Shown: positions 54,581-63,973, counted from the first letter of the stretch. The stretch: DNA of 64,000 nucleotides from Nocardioides renjunii (GCF_034661175.1 NZ_CP141058.1:3596001-3660000), one strand, 5' to 3'. Translations and numbers: made by a program. Notes: generated by a model not told the origin, from the letters alone.

Positions 54581-54633
54581 CCTTCCCCTTGGTCCACCAG
54601 CCGGGGTCGAAGCGGCTGGTGGAGGCCTCTGCG

Positions 54634-54987
54634 TCAGTCGGTGACGACCGGGACGCGGAGCTTCTGGCCAGCCGAGAGGCTGGCGGAGTCGAGGGCGTTG
54701 AGCCGCTCGATCTCGGTCATCATCGACCGGACGTCGCCGTCGGTCGCGAGGTCGCTGGCGATCCCCCACAGGGTGTCGCCCGGGGTGACCTGGACGATCT
54801 CGGTCGGAGCCGCCTGGCCGGCCTCATCGGTGCCGACGGCACCGCCGGCGAGCACGAAGGCGACGGCGAGGACGAGGAACAGCGAGGTCAGGAAGACCAC
54901 CAGCCGGCCGCGCCGCGACAACCGCACGGTCGAGCGGGTGCGGGTCGGGGCTGCGGCGAAAACGGGGGCAAGGCTGAGGGTGCTCAT
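54634..54987 (-). CDS. LysM-domain membrane protein divergent from lexA (probable SOS cell-division suppressor)
   Basis: 117 residues from ATG 54987 (AGGAGG 6 bases upstream). Basic N-terminal cytoplasmic part, one membrane helix (LVVFLTSLFLVLAVAFVLAG) and a C-terminal LysM domain (IVQVTPGDTLWGIASDLATD, IERLNALDSASLSAGQKLRV). Layout and position next to lexA match YneA of Bacillus, DivS of Corynebacterium and Rv2719c of Mycobacterium, SOS-induced division or wall regulators. LexA boxes lie in the shared promoter region. Confidence 0.85.
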   Translation of the reverse strand: MSTLSLAPVFAAAPTRTRSTVRLSRRGRLVVFLTSLFLVLAVAFVLAGGAVGTDEAGQAAPTEIVQVTPGDTLWGIASDLATDGDVRSMMTEIERLNALDSASLSAGQKLRVPVVTD

Positions 54988-55091
54988 GGTGGCCTCCTGG
55001 GGAAGAATCAGCCGGTCGTGGGTGTCGAAGGAATGTCTAGTCGGAGCCACCGACAGCGGCCTGGGCCACCGGGTGTCGATCAGACGTTCGA

Positions 55092-55107
55092 TCGAACATG
55101 TGTACGA
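55092..55107. promoter_or_regulatory. lexA: SOS box 1 (LexA operator)
   Basis: TCGAACATGTGTACGA matches the actinobacterial LexA consensus TCGAAC-N4-GTTCGA with one difference. It is 105 bases upstream of the LysM start and 212 before lexA. Confidence 0.85.
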
Positions 55108-55143
55108 CGTTAGAGCACGTGTTCGAACAATTCAAGGACCTGT

Positions 55144-55159
55144 TCGAACAATCGTTCGG
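55144..55159. promoter_or_regulatory. lexA: SOS box 2 (LexA operator)
   Basis: TCGAACAATCGTTCGG matches TCGAAC-N4-GTTCGA with a single change in the last base. A weaker half site TCGAACAATT lies at 55123. Confidence 0.85.
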
Positions 55160-55202
55160 GACAACCCCCTCGACCGCCCTGCGTGAGAGCGACACGCGGA
55201 GT

Positions 55203-55218
55203 TCGAACAGGTGTTTGA
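55203..55218. promoter_or_regulatory. lexA: SOS box 3 (LexA operator, proximal to lexA)
   Basis: TCGAACAGGTGTTTGA matches TCGAAC-N4-GTTCGA with one change. Located 101 bases before the lexA start; mediates autoregulation. The rest of the 331-base divergent region shows no further element. Confidence 0.85.
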
Positions 55219-55318
55219 TCCCGCCGGCCCGGGAGGTCTACGGTGTCAGCACCCGCCACCTCCGACCGATCCCGGTCGTCCGTGAGGTGGCCACCACGCC
55301 CGGGAGGACCTGACCGAG

Positions 55319-56041
55319 ATGGCCAAGAACGAGGACCACAACGTCGTCGAGATGCCCGACGGACCTCCCGACGCCACCGGACTGACCCCGCGTCAGCAGC
55401 GCGTGCTCGCCACCATCAAGGACTCGATCGAGACCAAGGGCTACCCGCCGAGCATGCGCGAGATCGGCCAGGCAGTGGGTCTCACGTCGTCCTCGAGCGT
55501 CGCCCACCAGCTGCGCGTCCTCGAGGGCAAGGGCTTCCTCAAGCGCGACCCCAACCGGCCGCGCGCCCTCGAGGTCTTCCTGCCCGAGGTGATGGCCGCG
55601 CGTCGCTCGATCTCCAGCGGCGAGGAGTCGAGCGTCGACGAGACCGGCATCGGCGACCTCGCCCCGACCGCCGTCAACATCCCGGTCGTCGGCCGCATCG
55701 CCGCCGGTGGCCCGATCCTCGCCGAGGAGCAGGTCACCGACGTCTTCCCGCTGCCCAAGCAGCTCGTCGGCGACGGCACGCTCTTCCTGCTCGAGGTCTC
55801 CGGTGACTCGATGGTCGACGCCGCGATCTGCAACGGCGACTACGTCGTCATCCGCCAGGAGCAGACCGCGACCAACGGCCAGATCGTCGCCGCGATGATC
55901 GACGGCGAGGCCACCGTGAAGACGTTCCAGCGCAAGGACGGCCACGTGTGGCTCCTCCCCCACAACAACGCCTACGACCCGATCCCCGGTGACAACGCCA
56001 CCATCCTCGGTGTCGTCACCGCGGTGCTCCGCAGCCTCTGA
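55319..56041 (+). CDS. lexA: SOS response repressor LexA
   Basis: 240 residues. Winged HTH ([40 protein letters not shown]), Ala129-Gly130 autocleavage site (RIAAGGPI), catalytic Ser164 (SGDSM) and Lys201 (ATVKTF). Self-cleaves when RecA filaments form, inducing DNA repair genes. Start ATG 55319 follows GGGAGG 14 bases upstream. Three SOS boxes upstream show autoregulation. Confidence 0.98.
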   Translation: MAKNEDHNVVEMPDGPPDATGLTPRQQRVLATIKDSIETKGYPPSMREIGQAVGLTSSSSVAHQLRVLEGKGFLKRDPNRPRALEVFLPEVMAARRSISSGEESSVDETGIGDLAPTAVNIPVVGRIAAGGPILAEEQVTDVFPLPKQLVGDGTLFLLEVSGDSMVDAAICNGDYVVIRQEQTATNGQIVAAMIDGEATVKTFQRKDGHVWLLPHNNAYDPIPGDNATILGVVTAVLRSL

Positions 56042-56078
56042 CCGTACGTCGCGCGCGGGGCCGTGTAGCCTCGCGCCG

Positions 56079-56810
56079 ATGTCGCCCACCGGTCCTGACG
56101 CCATCCCGGACGCCGGGCTGTTCCGGACGCGCCCGGGCAACCGGCGCCGGCTGACCCCGGCCGGCGAGGCGGAGCTCGCCCGGCTCGCCACCGCGGGCGA
56201 GCAGTCCGGCTGGCTCAGCCCGCTGGCGTACAACTTGACCATCAGCCACAGCCACCGGTTCGTCTGGTACCGCGTCGCCAAGGTGGCGACCCGCACGATC
56301 CGGCACCATTGCGAGGCGCACGGCGTGGCCCTCGACGTCGACCACGCGATGCGGGTGCACTACCCGCTGGCCGCGTTCGCCGACTACCTCGCCTTCGCGT
56401 TCGTGCGCGACCCGCTCGACCGCTTCGTCTCCGCGTGGCACGACAAGGTCGTCGACCACAACTACTACGACTTCGACCCCGCGACGCACGAGCGGATGCA
56501 GACGGTCGAGGAGTTCGCCCGCTGGACCGCCGCGCAGGACCTGTCAGCGGTGCCGGGGACCGACCAGCACCTGACGCTGCAGAGCCGGATGATCGACCTC
56601 AACCGGGTGGACTTCGTCGGCCGCCTCGAGACGTTCGACCGGGACTTCGCCGAGGTGTGCGAGCGCATCGGTGCGCCCGCCGTACCGACCCGGCCGCAGA
56701 ACCAGACGGCGCCCGGCGGGCGGGACCGGCAGGCGTCCGCCGAGCTGCGCGAGCTGGTGGCGCGGTTGTACCGCCGGGACTACCAGGTGTTCGGCTACGA
56801 GCCGGCTTGA
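56079..56810 (+). CDS. Sulfotransferase family 2 protein
   Basis: 243 residues from ATG 56079. PAPS-binding elements FVWYRVAKVATRTI and YLAFAFVRDPLDRFVSAWHD, and DFVGRLETFDRDFAEVCERI match carbohydrate sulfotransferases (Sulfotransfer_2). Transfers sulfate to a glycan, lipid or natural product; acceptor unknown. Thirty-eight bases after lexA with its own likely promoter; followed by intergenic repeats. Confidence 0.85.
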   Translation: MSPTGPDAIPDAGLFRTRPGNRRRLTPAGEAELARLATAGEQSGWLSPLAYNLTISHSHRFVWYRVAKVATRTIRHHCEAHGVALDVDHAMRVHYPLAAFADYLAFAFVRDPLDRFVSAWHDKVVDHNYYDFDPATHERMQTVEEFARWTAAQDLSAVPGTDQHLTLQSRMIDLNRVDFVGRLETFDRDFAEVCERIGAPAVPTRPQNQTAPGGRDRQASAELRELVARLYRRDYQVFGYEPA

Positions 56811-56832
56811 TCCGTACGCCGTCACGGCCGGA

Positions 56833-56956
56833 CGTCATGGCCGCTGGTCGTCCCGGTGACCGCACGCCATGACGCTGTCGGCGTACGTCATGGGCGACGG
56901 CGGCCGGAGCGACCCCGCGCCATGACGTAGGCCGCCGCGGGCCATGACGTACGCCG
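56833..56956. repeat. Interspersed GCCATGACG direct and inverted repeats
   Basis: GCCATGACG occurs at 56866, 56919 and 56941 (the last two extended to GCCATGACGTASGCCGCC) and inverted at 56833 and 56882 (CGTACGTCATGG). Pairs can form hairpins between the convergent sulfotransferase and helicase genes, so a terminator role is possible. Confidence 0.75.
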
Positions 56957-56991
56957 CCCGCGCACGGCCGCCGATCACACGAGCGCGACGA

Positions 56992-58998
56992 TCAGGACTG
57001 GCCGAGCCGCTTGAGCGCCTGGCGGACGAGGCCGGGGTCGGTCGTCGACCACATCGGCGGGAGCGACGCCTTGAGGAACCGGCCGTAGCGCGCGGTCTCG
57101 AGGCGGGGGTCGAGGACGGCGACGATGCCGCGGTCGGTCGTGGTGCGGATCAGCCGCCCAGCGCCTTGGGCAAGCAGGAGCGCGGCGTGGGTGGCGGCGA
57201 CCTGCATGAAGCCGTTGCCGCCGGCCTGGTCCGCGGCCTTCTGCCGCGCCGACATCAGCGGGTCGTCGGGACGCGGGAACGGGATCCGGTCGATGATCAC
57301 GAGCTGGCAGGTGTCGCCGGGGACGTCGAGGCCCTGCCACAGCGACAGGGTGCCGAACAGGCAGGTGTGCGGGTCCTCGACGAACTGGTTGGCGAGCTCC
57401 GGCAGCTGGGCGTCGCCCTGCGCGAGCGTGGTGAGGTGGGGCAGCCGGGCACGCACCGCCTCGGCCGCGGTCTCGGCGGCGCGGCGCGAGGAGAAGAGGC
57501 CGAGGGTGCGGCCGTCGGCGGCGTCGACGAGGTCGCAGATCTCGTCGAGCTGCGCGGGACCGAGGCCGTCGCGGCCGGGCTGCGGCAGGTGGCGGGCGAC
57601 GTAGAGGATGGACTGCTGGCCGTAGTCGAAGGGCGAGCCGACGTCGATGCCCTTCCACGGCAGCGCCGTCTCGTCGTCGGTGGTGGCGATCTGCGAGCCG
57701 ACGCGCTCGGTGGGCTTGAGGCCGAGCGAGGTGGCGACCGCGCCGAACTCGCCGCCGAGCATGAGCGTCGCGCTGGTGAAGACGACGGTCTTGTCGGTGA
57801 GGAGCTTGTCGCGCATCGGGCCCCACACCTGCAGCGGTGCGACGTGGAGGCGGGCCGGGAACCGGTCGCGGGCCTCGCCGAGCCAGAGCACGTCGGCCTG
57901 GGAGCCGGCGGCCATCCGCTCGGCGTTGACGAAGACCTCCTGCACCATGCCCTTGGCCTGGGTCCGGCCGGCATCGCCCTCGCCCTCCCCGCCGGACTCG
58001 CGCGGGAAGGCCGACAGCACGCCGCGCGCGGCGTCGCGCACCAGCACGAGGGCGTCGGCGAGCTGGGTGGAGACGTGGTCGATGCGGCCGGGCGGGGTGG
58101 CCTCGAACGCCTCAGCGAGCTGGGCGGCGGCGTCCTCGAGGTCGCCGGCCGGGTCGCCGGCGGCGGACTCGGTCCAGCGGCTCGCGCGGCGGGCGGCCCG
58201 CTCGATGTCGGAGACGCTGAGCTCGTCGGTGGCGGCCTGGGTGACGCGCGCGGTGAGCTCGTGGGCCTCGTCGATGACGACCGTGTCGTAGTCGGGGATC
58301 ATCGGCACGTCCTCGATCGCGTCGATCGCGAGGAGGGAGTGGTTGGTGACGATCAGGTGGCTGCGCTGCGCCTTCTCACGGGCGAGCTCGGCGAAGCACT
58401 CCTGGCCGAAGGGGCACTTCGCGGCGCCGAGGCACTCGCGGTGGTTGACCGAGACCTGGCGCCACTCGCGGTCGGTGTGGCGGGGCGCGTTGTCGCGCTC
58501 GCCGGTGCCGCCGTCCTCGGTCTCCTCCTCCGCCCAGGCGCGCAGCTCGAGGACCTTCTCGGCCATCGAGCCGACGGGCATGTCGACGAGGGCGCCCTGG
58601 TCGTCGGGCACCCCGGCGCGGATCCGGTGGAGGCAGGCGTAGTTGGAGCGGCCCTTGAGCACGGCGTACGACGTGTCGACCCCCGGCACGTCCTTGACCG
58701 CCTCGACCAGGCGCGGGAGGTCGCGCTCGACGAGCTGGTGCTGGAGGGCGAGGGTCGCGGTGGCGACCACGACGCGCTTGTCGTGGAGCATCGCCGGCAC
58801 GAGGTAGCCGAGTGACTTGCCGGTGCCGGTGCCGGCCTGGACGAGCAGGTGCCGACCGTCGCGCATGGCGTCGGCGACCTCGCTCGCCATCTCGACCTGG
58901 CCGTCGCGCTGCTGTCCGCCGAGGGCCGTGACCGCGGCCGACAGGACCGCCGTGACGGGCGTGCCGGCGGGCGCGGTGGGAGTGGCGGTCTCGGGCAC
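56992..58998 (-). CDS. DinG/XPD-type ATP-dependent DNA helicase
   Basis: 668 residues. Walker A VQAGTGTGKSLGYLVPAM (about 55), DEAH box VVIDEAHELTARV, iron-sulfur cysteines in YACLHRIRAG and CLGAAKCPFGQECF, and C-terminal motifs GLFSSRRAAE and LLLAQGAGRLIRTTTDRGIV. Iron-sulfur SF2 helicases of this type unwind 5'-3' and help resolve damaged or stalled DNA. The start at 58998 is followed by a plausible ATP-binding core. Confidence 0.93.
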   Translation of the reverse strand: MPETATPTAPAGTPVTAVLSAAVTALGGQQRDGQVEMASEVADAMRDGRHLLVQAGTGTGKSLGYLVPAMLHDKRVVVATATLALQHQLVERDLPRLVEAVKDVPGVDTSYAVLKGRSNYACLHRIRAGVPDDQGALVDMPVGSMAEKVLELRAWAEEETEDGGTGERDNAPRHTDREWRQVSVNHRECLGAAKCPFGQECFAELAREKAQRSHLIVTNHSLLAIDAIEDVPMIPDYDTVVIDEAHELTARVTQAATDELSVSDIERAARRASRWTESAAGDPAGDLEDAAAQLAEAFEATPPGRIDHVSTQLADALVLVRDAARGVLSAFPRESGGEGEGDAGRTQAKGMVQEVFVNAERMAAGSQADVLWLGEARDRFPARLHVAPLQVWGPMRDKLLTDKTVVFTSATLMLGGEFGAVATSLGLKPTERVGSQIATTDDETALPWKGIDVGSPFDYGQQSILYVARHLPQPGRDGLGPAQLDEICDLVDAADGRTLGLFSSRRAAETAAEAVRARLPHLTTLAQGDAQLPELANQFVEDPHTCLFGTLSLWQGLDVPGDTCQLVIIDRIPFPRPDDPLMSARQKAADQAGGNGFMQVAATHAALLLAQGAGRLIRTTTDRGIVAVLDPRLETARYGRFLKASLPPMWSTTDPGLVRQALKRLGQS

Positions 58999-59066
58999 CA
59001 GAGAACCCTACGCGGCGGCGCCGACAGGGCGGCGTACGTCATCCACAACGCGCCGCCGGGTGGGCG

Positions 59067-59198
59067 TCAGTAGTCCTTCTTGCGGCCGATCTGCCGCTGG
59101 ATGCGGCTCTCGGGCTGGCCGAGGACCTTGGCCATGATCTTGACCCGGTAGCGGTAGGCGATCACGCCCAGGACGATGATGACCAGGAGCCAGAACAT
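59067..59198 (-). CDS. 43-residue single-helix membrane protein
   Basis: From ATG 59198: MFWLLVIIVLGVIAYRYRVK then IMAKVLGQPESRIQRQIGRK and KDY. One N-terminal membrane helix and a basic cytoplasmic tail. Length, clean helix and position between dinG and secDF suggest a real small gene, though no function is known. GGCTCGTCCC precedes the start, without a strong ribosome site. Confidence 0.6.
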   Translation of the reverse strand: MFWLLVIIVLGVIAYRYRVKIMAKVLGQPESRIQRQIGRKKDY

Positions 59199-59247
59199 GG
59201 GACGAGCCTACGCCGCCCCGGCAAGGTCGGACCTCCCCAGCGAGTCT

Positions 59248-59312
59248 CGAACTTCTGGGGGCGTGCACGCCTGCAGAAGTTCGGGTTTCCCCGCATATGC
59301 GGGGAAACCGAA
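59248..59312. repeat. Two adjoining palindromes downstream of secDF
   Basis: CGAACTTCTG (59248-59257) pairs with CAGAAGTTCG (59274-59283), enclosing a palindrome GGCGTGCACGCC. The next hairpin (59280-59312) is a near-perfect palindrome centred on GCATATGC, and shares TTCG with the first. They can serve as the secDF terminator and look like an extragenic palindromic element. Confidence 0.75.
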
Positions 59313-59336
59313 GGGGGCACACGCAGGACGAGCGCG

Positions 59337-61622
59337 TCAGACGACGGCGCCCGAGTCCTCCGGCGTCCGCTCGACCTTCTCCTTCTTCACCCGGCTGAGC
59401 GGCCACTTCTCCTGCATGTAGGTGAGGAGCGGGGTGGCCATGAAGATCGAGGAGTACGTACCGACGATGAGCCCGACGAGCAGCGCGATGGCGAAGTCCT
59501 GCAGCGAGTCGCCGCCGAGGACGGCGAGCGCGGCGAGGATGAACATCGAGCCGAGACCGGTGTTGACCGTGCGGGGGATGGTCTCGACGGCCGCCTTGTT
59601 GGCGAGCGTGCGGAAGTCGTCCTCCGGCTTGGAGCCGTACCAGCGTTCGCGGACGCGGTCGAAGACGACGACGGTGTCGTTGACCGACAGACCGACGATG
59701 GTCATCGCCGCCGCCAGGAAGATGCCGTCGATCGGCTTGTGCAGCCAGGCGAAGAGGCCGACCACCAGCACGACGTCGTGCGCCATGGCGACCACGGCGG
59801 AGACGCCGAAGGTCCACTTGAAGCGGATGGCGAGGTAGAGCAGCTGGGCCAGGAACGCCACCCCGAACGCGATGAGGGCGTTGTTGCGCAGCTCCTCACC
59901 GAGCGAGGCGCCGATCTGCTGGTCGTCGACCTTGGTGACCTCGCCGCCGACCGCTGCCAGCTCGTCCTCGATCCGCTGCTCCTCCTCGTTGGAGATCTCC
60001 CCGGTGCGGACGGTGAAGTCGGCGGTGTCGGCGGTCTGCACGACGGCCTCGGGGAAGCCGGCGTCGGCCACGGCCGTGCGGGCCTGCTCGATGGTGACCG
60101 ACTCGCTGACGGAGTAGTCGAGCTGGCGCCCGCCGGTGAACTCCACGCCGAGGTTGAGGCCCTGGGTCGCGATGCCGGTCACCGCGATGACCAGCGCGAC
60201 CGCCGACACGCCGAGCCAGGTCCGGCGGCTGCTCATGATGTCGGGGTCCTTGCGGTCCAGCCAGGTGCGCACCTTGCCGATGTCGCCGAGGCCGCTGATG
60301 GCCGGCTTGCGGTTGACCGGCTTGTTGGCCACGGCCAGGTCGCAGAGGACCCGGGCGATGATCAGCGCGGAGACCATGGACGCGACGACACCGATGGACA
60401 GCGTGACACCGAAGCCCTTGATCGGGCCGGAGCCGAGGAAGAACAGGAGGCCGGCCGCGAGGAGCGTCGTGACGTTGGAGTCGATGATCGCGGTCCACGC
60501 CTTGTTGAAGCCGACCGCCAGTGCCCGACGCAGGCCCGCGGAGGGGTACGCGGCGTACTCCTCCCGGGCTCGCTCGAAGACGAGGACGTTGGCGTCGATC
60601 GCCATGCCGATGGCGAGCACGAATCCGGCGAGGCCGGGCAGCGTCAGCGTGGACCCGAGCCCGACGAGCATGGCGTAGGCGAGCAGGGCGTACGACCCCA
60701 GCGCGATGGTCGCCATCAGGCCGACGAGGCGGTAGACGACCACGATGAAGAGGCCGGTGAGCAGCAGGCCGATGATGCCGGCCTCGATCGAGGCGTCGAT
60801 CGCCTCCTCACCGAGCGAGGGGCCGACGAGTCGGTCGGAGATGGCGGTCAGCTCGAGCGGCAGCGCGCCGCCCTGGATGAGGGCGGCGAGGTCCTTGGCC
60901 TCGGTGGGCGTGTAGCTGCCGGTGATGTCGGTGGAGCCGCCACGGATGCCGACGTCGCAGCCGACGCCGGTGTTGACCTCGGGCGAGGAGATGATCTCGC
61001 CATCGAGCACGATCGCGATGCGGCGCTTGGGGTCGCCGGACGGGTTGCAGGCGGCCGTCCCGGTGATGTCGGCCCAGGTGTCGCCACCCTTGCCGTCGAA
61101 GTCGATCGCGACGACCCAGTCGACGCTCTGCTCGCGCTGCACCGCGCTCGCGCCGGTGATCTCCTCGCCCTGGATGACCGTGGGACCGACCTCGAGGGTG
61201 TCGCCCTGGTCGGAGGGGAGAACGAGGTTCTTGTTCTTGCTCGGCTCGGCGTCGGGCTCGGCGGTGGCGATGACCTCGTGGATCGTCAGCTTGGCGGTGG
61301 TGCCGATCCGGTCCTCGGCCTCCTGCGCCTCCTCGTCGTTCGTGACGCCGGGGAGCTCGACGAGGATGCGGTTCTCGCCCTGGCGCACGAGCGTCGACTC
61401 GGCGACACCGAGGGCGTCGACGCGGCCGCGGAGCACCTGCAGGGTCTTGTCGACGTTCTCTGCGGTGGCGGGGGTCTGCTCGGTGCCCTCTGCCTCGAAG
61501 ACGAACTGCGCGCCGCCCCGGAGGTCGAGGCCGAGGTTGGGCTTGACGTTGATCGCAAGCAGCGCGCACCCGGCCAGGAGGCCGAGCACGAGGATGAAAC
61601 GGACCCAGACACCACGTGACAT
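59337..61622 (-). CDS. secDF: Fused protein translocase subunit SecDF
   Basis: 761 residues from ATG 61622 (GGAGG with 9-base spacer; ATG 61631 is too close to it). SecD half: first helix FILVLGLLAGCALLAI, P1 domain, NKNLVLPSDQGDTLEVGPTV, IVLDGEIISSP, GGALPLELTA, AIGMAIDANVLVFERAREEY. Linker GDIGKVRTWLDRKDPDI, then SecF half: GVEFTGGRQLDY, AIRFKWTFGVSAVVAMAHDV, VGLSVNDTVVVFDRVRE. Uses the proton gradient to pull exported proteins out of SecYEG. SecD and SecF are usually separate genes in actinobacteria, so the fusion is notable. Confidence 0.95.
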   Translation of the reverse strand: MSRGVWVRFILVLGLLAGCALLAINVKPNLGLDLRGGAQFVFEAEGTEQTPATAENVDKTLQVLRGRVDALGVAESTLVRQGENRILVELPGVTNDEEAQEAEDRIGTTAKLTIHEVIATAEPDAEPSKNKNLVLPSDQGDTLEVGPTVIQGEEITGASAVQREQSVDWVVAIDFDGKGGDTWADITGTAACNPSGDPKRRIAIVLDGEIISSPEVNTGVGCDVGIRGGSTDITGSYTPTEAKDLAALIQGGALPLELTAISDRLVGPSLGEEAIDASIEAGIIGLLLTGLFIVVVYRLVGLMATIALGSYALLAYAMLVGLGSTLTLPGLAGFVLAIGMAIDANVLVFERAREEYAAYPSAGLRRALAVGFNKAWTAIIDSNVTTLLAAGLLFFLGSGPIKGFGVTLSIGVVASMVSALIIARVLCDLAVANKPVNRKPAISGLGDIGKVRTWLDRKDPDIMSSRRTWLGVSAVALVIAVTGIATQGLNLGVEFTGGRQLDYSVSESVTIEQARTAVADAGFPEAVVQTADTADFTVRTGEISNEEEQRIEDELAAVGGEVTKVDDQQIGASLGEELRNNALIAFGVAFLAQLLYLAIRFKWTFGVSAVVAMAHDVVLVVGLFAWLHKPIDGIFLAAAMTIVGLSVNDTVVVFDRVRERWYGSKPEDDFRTLANKAAVETIPRTVNTGLGSMFILAALAVLGGDSLQDFAIALLVGLIVGTYSSIFMATPLLTYMQEKWPLSRVKKEKVERTPEDSGAVV

Positions 61623-61812
61623 GCGCGTCATCCTCCACCACGAGCGTTGATCACCCGAATCCGGGCACGAGTACGTCAACGGGTGGCCGCGCCCGAAGGT
61701 TCCGCCCCGTTCCTTGAGCAATCCCTCTCCCGGGACTCTCGACACCGGGCGGCGGCGGGTGTTGTGTGGGCGGCACTGCGACCGACCCCCGGCCGCGCTC
61801 TCGGGAGGGCAC

Positions 61813-63963
61813 ATGTACAGACGCACGAGACTGAGCAGCACCCGGCTGGTGGCGGTGGGCGGCCTGGTGGCCGCCAGCCTGGCCGCCGGCGCCGGAGTGG
61901 CAGCCGGCACGGCAGCACCGGACGACGGCCGGCGCGAGATCGTCCGCACCGCCTCCGACGACACCACCCAGATCGTGATGGTGCGCGCACCCGAGGTCGA
62001 GGACCGCAACGAGGTCATCGAGCTCGGCCTCGACGTCACCGAGCACGCCACCGAGCGCGGCATCGAGGTCGTCCTCCACGACGACAAGGACGCCCAGGCG
62101 CTGCGGGACGCCGGCTTCACGTGGACCGTCACCGTCGACGACCTCGAGGCCCTCACCGAGACCAACCGCAAGGCCGACAGGGCGTACGACGCCCGCGTGA
62201 CGCGGTCGGCCCTGCCGAGCGGGCGCACGGCCTACCGCACCTACGACGACTACCTCCGCGACATGAACCGCCTCGCGCGGCTCTACCCCACCCTCACCAA
62301 GCCGCTCACCCTCGCGAACCCGACGGTCCTCGGCGAGCGGATCCGCGGGCTCGAGATCAGCGTCGGCGCCACCGACGTGCGCGACGGCAAGCCGGTCTTC
62401 CTCCTCATGGGCGCCCACCACGCCCGCGAGTGGCCGAGCGCCGAGCACACGATGGAGTTCGGCTTCGACCTGCTGCAGTCCTACTACTCGAGCGACCGCG
62501 CGGTCCGCGACCGCGCCCGGCGGGTGCTGTCCGAGTCACGGGTCATCGTCGTGCCCGTGGTCAACGTCGACGGGTTCAAGATCTCCCGCGGCGCGGAGCC
62601 GCTCGGCGACCTCAGCCAGTTCGACTACGAGATGAAGCGCAAGAACTGCTCGATCTCCGCGGCCACGCCCGCGCAGTACCTCGGCGGCACCTGCGACGAC
62701 AACCCCGCCGGCCGCCTGCGCGGGACCGACCTCAACCGCAACTACCCCGGCTTCTGGGGCGGCGGCGGCGCCAGCCCGGTCTGGTCCAGCGACACGTTCC
62801 GCGGCGACGCGCCCGGCAGCGAGCCGGAGACCGACTCGGTGCGACAGCTCATCTCCGAGCGCGCGGTGACGGTCATGATCTCCAACCACACCTACAGCAA
62901 CCTCGTGCTGCGACCCCCGGCCATCGCCGCCACCGGCCTGGCCCCCGACGAGCCGGAGCTCAAGGCGCTCGGCGACGCGATGGCCGCGCAGAACGCCTAC
63001 ACCAGCCAGGCGTCGTACCAGCTCTACGACACCTCCGGCTCGACCGAGGACTGGAGCTACTGGATCACGGGCGGGCTCGGCTACACCTTCGAGATCGGCG
63101 ACGAGGGCTTCCACCCGGCCTACGAGGAGGCCGTCGTCGGGGAGTACCTCGGCGAGGCGCCGGCCGACAGTGCCGGGCTCGGCGGCAACCAGGAGGCCTA
63201 CTGGGTGGCGGCCGAGGCGGCGGCCGACGACGCCCTCCACTCCCGGATCAGCGGCAAGGCGCCGGCCGGACGCACGATCACGGTCTCCAAGAGCGTGGTC
63301 TCGCCGACGTCGCCGGTCATCCAGGTCGACGGCACCCTGGGTGAGCCGATCCTCTACGCGGACACGCTCGTCAACGAGTACGCCACCGACCGCGGCGGCC
63401 GGTTCGTGATCGACGTGAACCCCTCGACGCGCCCGCTGGTGGCGGGGCGCTACGGGCGCCTCCCGCAGGCACCGCCGCAGGCTCCGCTCACGCTGGTCAA
63501 CCCGCCGGGCGTGCCCGCGGTCGGAAGCAGCGAGTCGACGACCTTCGAGGTGCAGGGGCTGCCGCAGGCCGACAACGGCTTCGCCGTGGTGTCGATCTCG
63601 TGGCCGTCGACCGACCCCGAGGACTTCGACTGGGACTTCACCCTGCTCGGCCCCGACGGTACGCCGGTCGGCTCGGGCGCGACGCTCGCCAACCCCGAGG
63701 TGATCCGGATCCCCGACCCGCAGCCGGGGACCTACACCATCGTGGCCGACAACTACGCCGGCGGCTCGGCGGCCAACGACTGGTCCGGGCAGGTGACCTT
63801 CGAGAGCCCGACCCCGCCGATCGAGACCGGCGTCAAGGAGTCGTGGATCGTCTCCTGCGCCGACCGTCGCGGTCGGGTCTTCGGCACCCGCGAGGTGGTC
63901 GTGGACCGCGGCGAGCTCGCCGGGGTCGGCGACATCTGCCGGCCGGGGAGCGCCAAGCGCTGA
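61813..63963 (+). CDS. Secreted M14 family zinc carboxypeptidase
   Basis: 716 residues from ATG 61813 (GGGAGG upstream). Signal peptide (LVAVGGLVAASLAAGAGVAA), propeptide-like region, then the catalytic domain with zinc ligands His203 and Glu206 (GAHHAREWPSAEH), His359 (ISNHTYSN) and catalytic Glu427 (GYTFEIGDEG). The C-terminal 240 residues contain a beta-rich P/pre-peptidase-like domain (DFDWDFTLLGPDGTPVGS, PQPGTYTIVADNYAGG). Cleaves C-terminal residues outside the cell. Confidence 0.95.
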   Translation: MYRRTRLSSTRLVAVGGLVAASLAAGAGVAAGTAAPDDGRREIVRTASDDTTQIVMVRAPEVEDRNEVIELGLDVTEHATERGIEVVLHDDKDAQALRDAGFTWTVTVDDLEALTETNRKADRAYDARVTRSALPSGRTAYRTYDDYLRDMNRLARLYPTLTKPLTLANPTVLGERIRGLEISVGATDVRDGKPVFLLMGAHHAREWPSAEHTMEFGFDLLQSYYSSDRAVRDRARRVLSESRVIVVPVVNVDGFKISRGAEPLGDLSQFDYEMKRKNCSISAATPAQYLGGTCDDNPAGRLRGTDLNRNYPGFWGGGGASPVWSSDTFRGDAPGSEPETDSVRQLISERAVTVMISNHTYSNLVLRPPAIAATGLAPDEPELKALGDAMAAQNAYTSQASYQLYDTSGSTEDWSYWITGGLGYTFEIGDEGFHPAYEEAVVGEYLGEAPADSAGLGGNQEAYWVAAEAAADDALHSRISGKAPAGRTITVSKSVVSPTSPVIQVDGTLGEPILYADTLVNEYATDRGGRFVIDVNPSTRPLVAGRYGRLPQAPPQAPLTLVNPPGVPAVGSSESTTFEVQGLPQADNGFAVVSISWPSTDPEDFDWDFTLLGPDGTPVGSGATLANPEVIRIPDPQPGTYTIVADNYAGGSAANDWSGQVTFESPTPPIETGVKESWIVSCADRRGRVFGTREVVVDRGELAGVGDICRPGSAKR

Positions 63964-63973
63964 GGTGGGTGGC

